From assembly GCA_951813295.1 (NCBI GenBank), contig CATOTI010000002.1, positions 3,668,522 through 3,732,521 of the forward strand: 64,000 bases of DNA, in the 5' to 3' direction. A program made the translations under genes and the position numbers. The notes beneath the pieces are model-generated. The model saw only the letters and a program-made list of their open reading frames with translations. It was not told the origin of the DNA and made no database searches. Numbering within the stretch: position 1 is the stretch's first letter; each line of letters starts with the position of its first letter. This document shows, piece by piece, positions 63,756-64,000 of this stretch. This DNA is from an uncultured Pseudomonadales bacterium (lineage in GTDB: Bacteria > Pseudomonadota > Gammaproteobacteria > Pseudomonadales > Azotimanducaceae).

Positions 63756-64000
63756 GCGAAAAAGTCGGCTTCCGGGCGGTCTCGTCCTGTCGTGCCGAAT
63801 CAATAGAGGAGCCCTGAATCGACGCGACGTTACACGTCAGAGAGTTGTCGAAACGTGAGAGCGGAAGTCAGGAAACGCGATGTCGTCGAAGAAAATTGCC
63901 ACCGAGAACGGGCGTTGGGATCGCGCTAGATGACCGGTCGGCGAAACGGGCCGGTAATCCCTCCTATCCGCCTGCCGTTGGCCCGTCACCCGGGCACAAG
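63756..64000. other. Window end, no feature seen
   Basis: Downstream of the PQQ dehydrogenase I see only short frames without coding character. No RNA gene or terminator is evident. Confidence 0.35.

Noticed and set aside
1..64000. CRISPR arrays, phage modules, toxin-antitoxin pairs or retrons
   Set aside because: No repeated spacer pattern, capsid/terminase, reverse transcriptase or small toxin-antitoxin gene pair was seen on either strand.

Overview
The window looks like a chromosomal segment from a GC-rich (roughly 60 percent by eye), metabolically versatile heterotrophic proteobacterium, most likely a gammaproteobacterium of the marine or sediment type. I infer this from the mix of genes: a TldD/TldE pair, CaiB-type CoA transferases, phytanoyl-CoA dioxygenases, N-acyl-D-amino-acid deacylases, a DUF3604 lipoprotein, DUF1993 and a soluble PQQ sugar dehydrogenase. 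There is no rRNA, tRNA, CRISPR array, phage or replication origin, and no marker gene that fixes the taxonomy.

Layout. 1-7.1 kb: a cut-off small protein, a frameshifted GrpB gene, a glyoxalase-fold protein, a TldD/TldE protease pair whose TldD carries a Tat lipoprotein signal, an M20 peptidase, a split-barrel protein and a DsbA-fold isomerase. 7.1-11 kb: a two-gene ABC exporter. 11-16 kb: a PhyH dioxygenase, a KefB/C-like antiporter and an MlrC-like M81 peptidase. 16-27 kb: a deacylase/hydrolase operon, a GNAT and split-barrel pair, a DMT exporter flanked by a 37-bp direct repeat, a hotdog protein, a paraoxonase-like propeller, a methyltransferase, a DUF3604 lipoprotein and an SDR. 27-34.5 kb: an acyl-CoA carboxylase beta subunit, an S9 peptidase, a second D-aminoacylase, a GST and a spermidine-synthase-like protein. 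34.5-41 kb: a PEP-synthase-like dikinase with rifampin-phosphotransferase architecture, two overlapping CoA transferases, an alcohol dehydrogenase and a membrane protein.

41.5-46.2 kb: a MarR regulator faces a lipoprotein with two carboxylesterase domains in tandem, and a palindrome lies between them. An apparently intact IS3-family element sits in the second esterase domain at the codon for its catalytic histidine. 46.3-47.4 kb: an alkylhydroperoxidase-related gene has an in-frame TGA inside a Cys-x-x-TGA redox motif and reads through for another 124 codons. I interpret it as a selenoprotein. It is divergent from a homocysteine methyltransferase. 48-53.7 kb: an acyl-CoA dehydrogenase, DUF1993, a hydrolase, and a molybdopterin oxidoreductase followed by an overlapping 50-residue frame. 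54-58.6 kb: a module with more AT-rich codon use (SRPBCC fragment, P450, TetR, GPH-type transporter, SDR), preceded by two dyads. 58.8-63.8 kb: a second PhyH, a small membrane-anchored protein, a SUMF1-type protein and a cytochrome c-PQQ dehydrogenase fusion.

Most genes are single units or two-gene operons for degradation, CoA-ester metabolism and peptide or amide hydrolysis. The observations I rate highest are the selenocysteine gene with its hairpin, the IS3 insertion in the tandem esterase, the exported TldD/E pair and the P450 module. All functions are inferred from sequence motifs read by eye; no database search was run.
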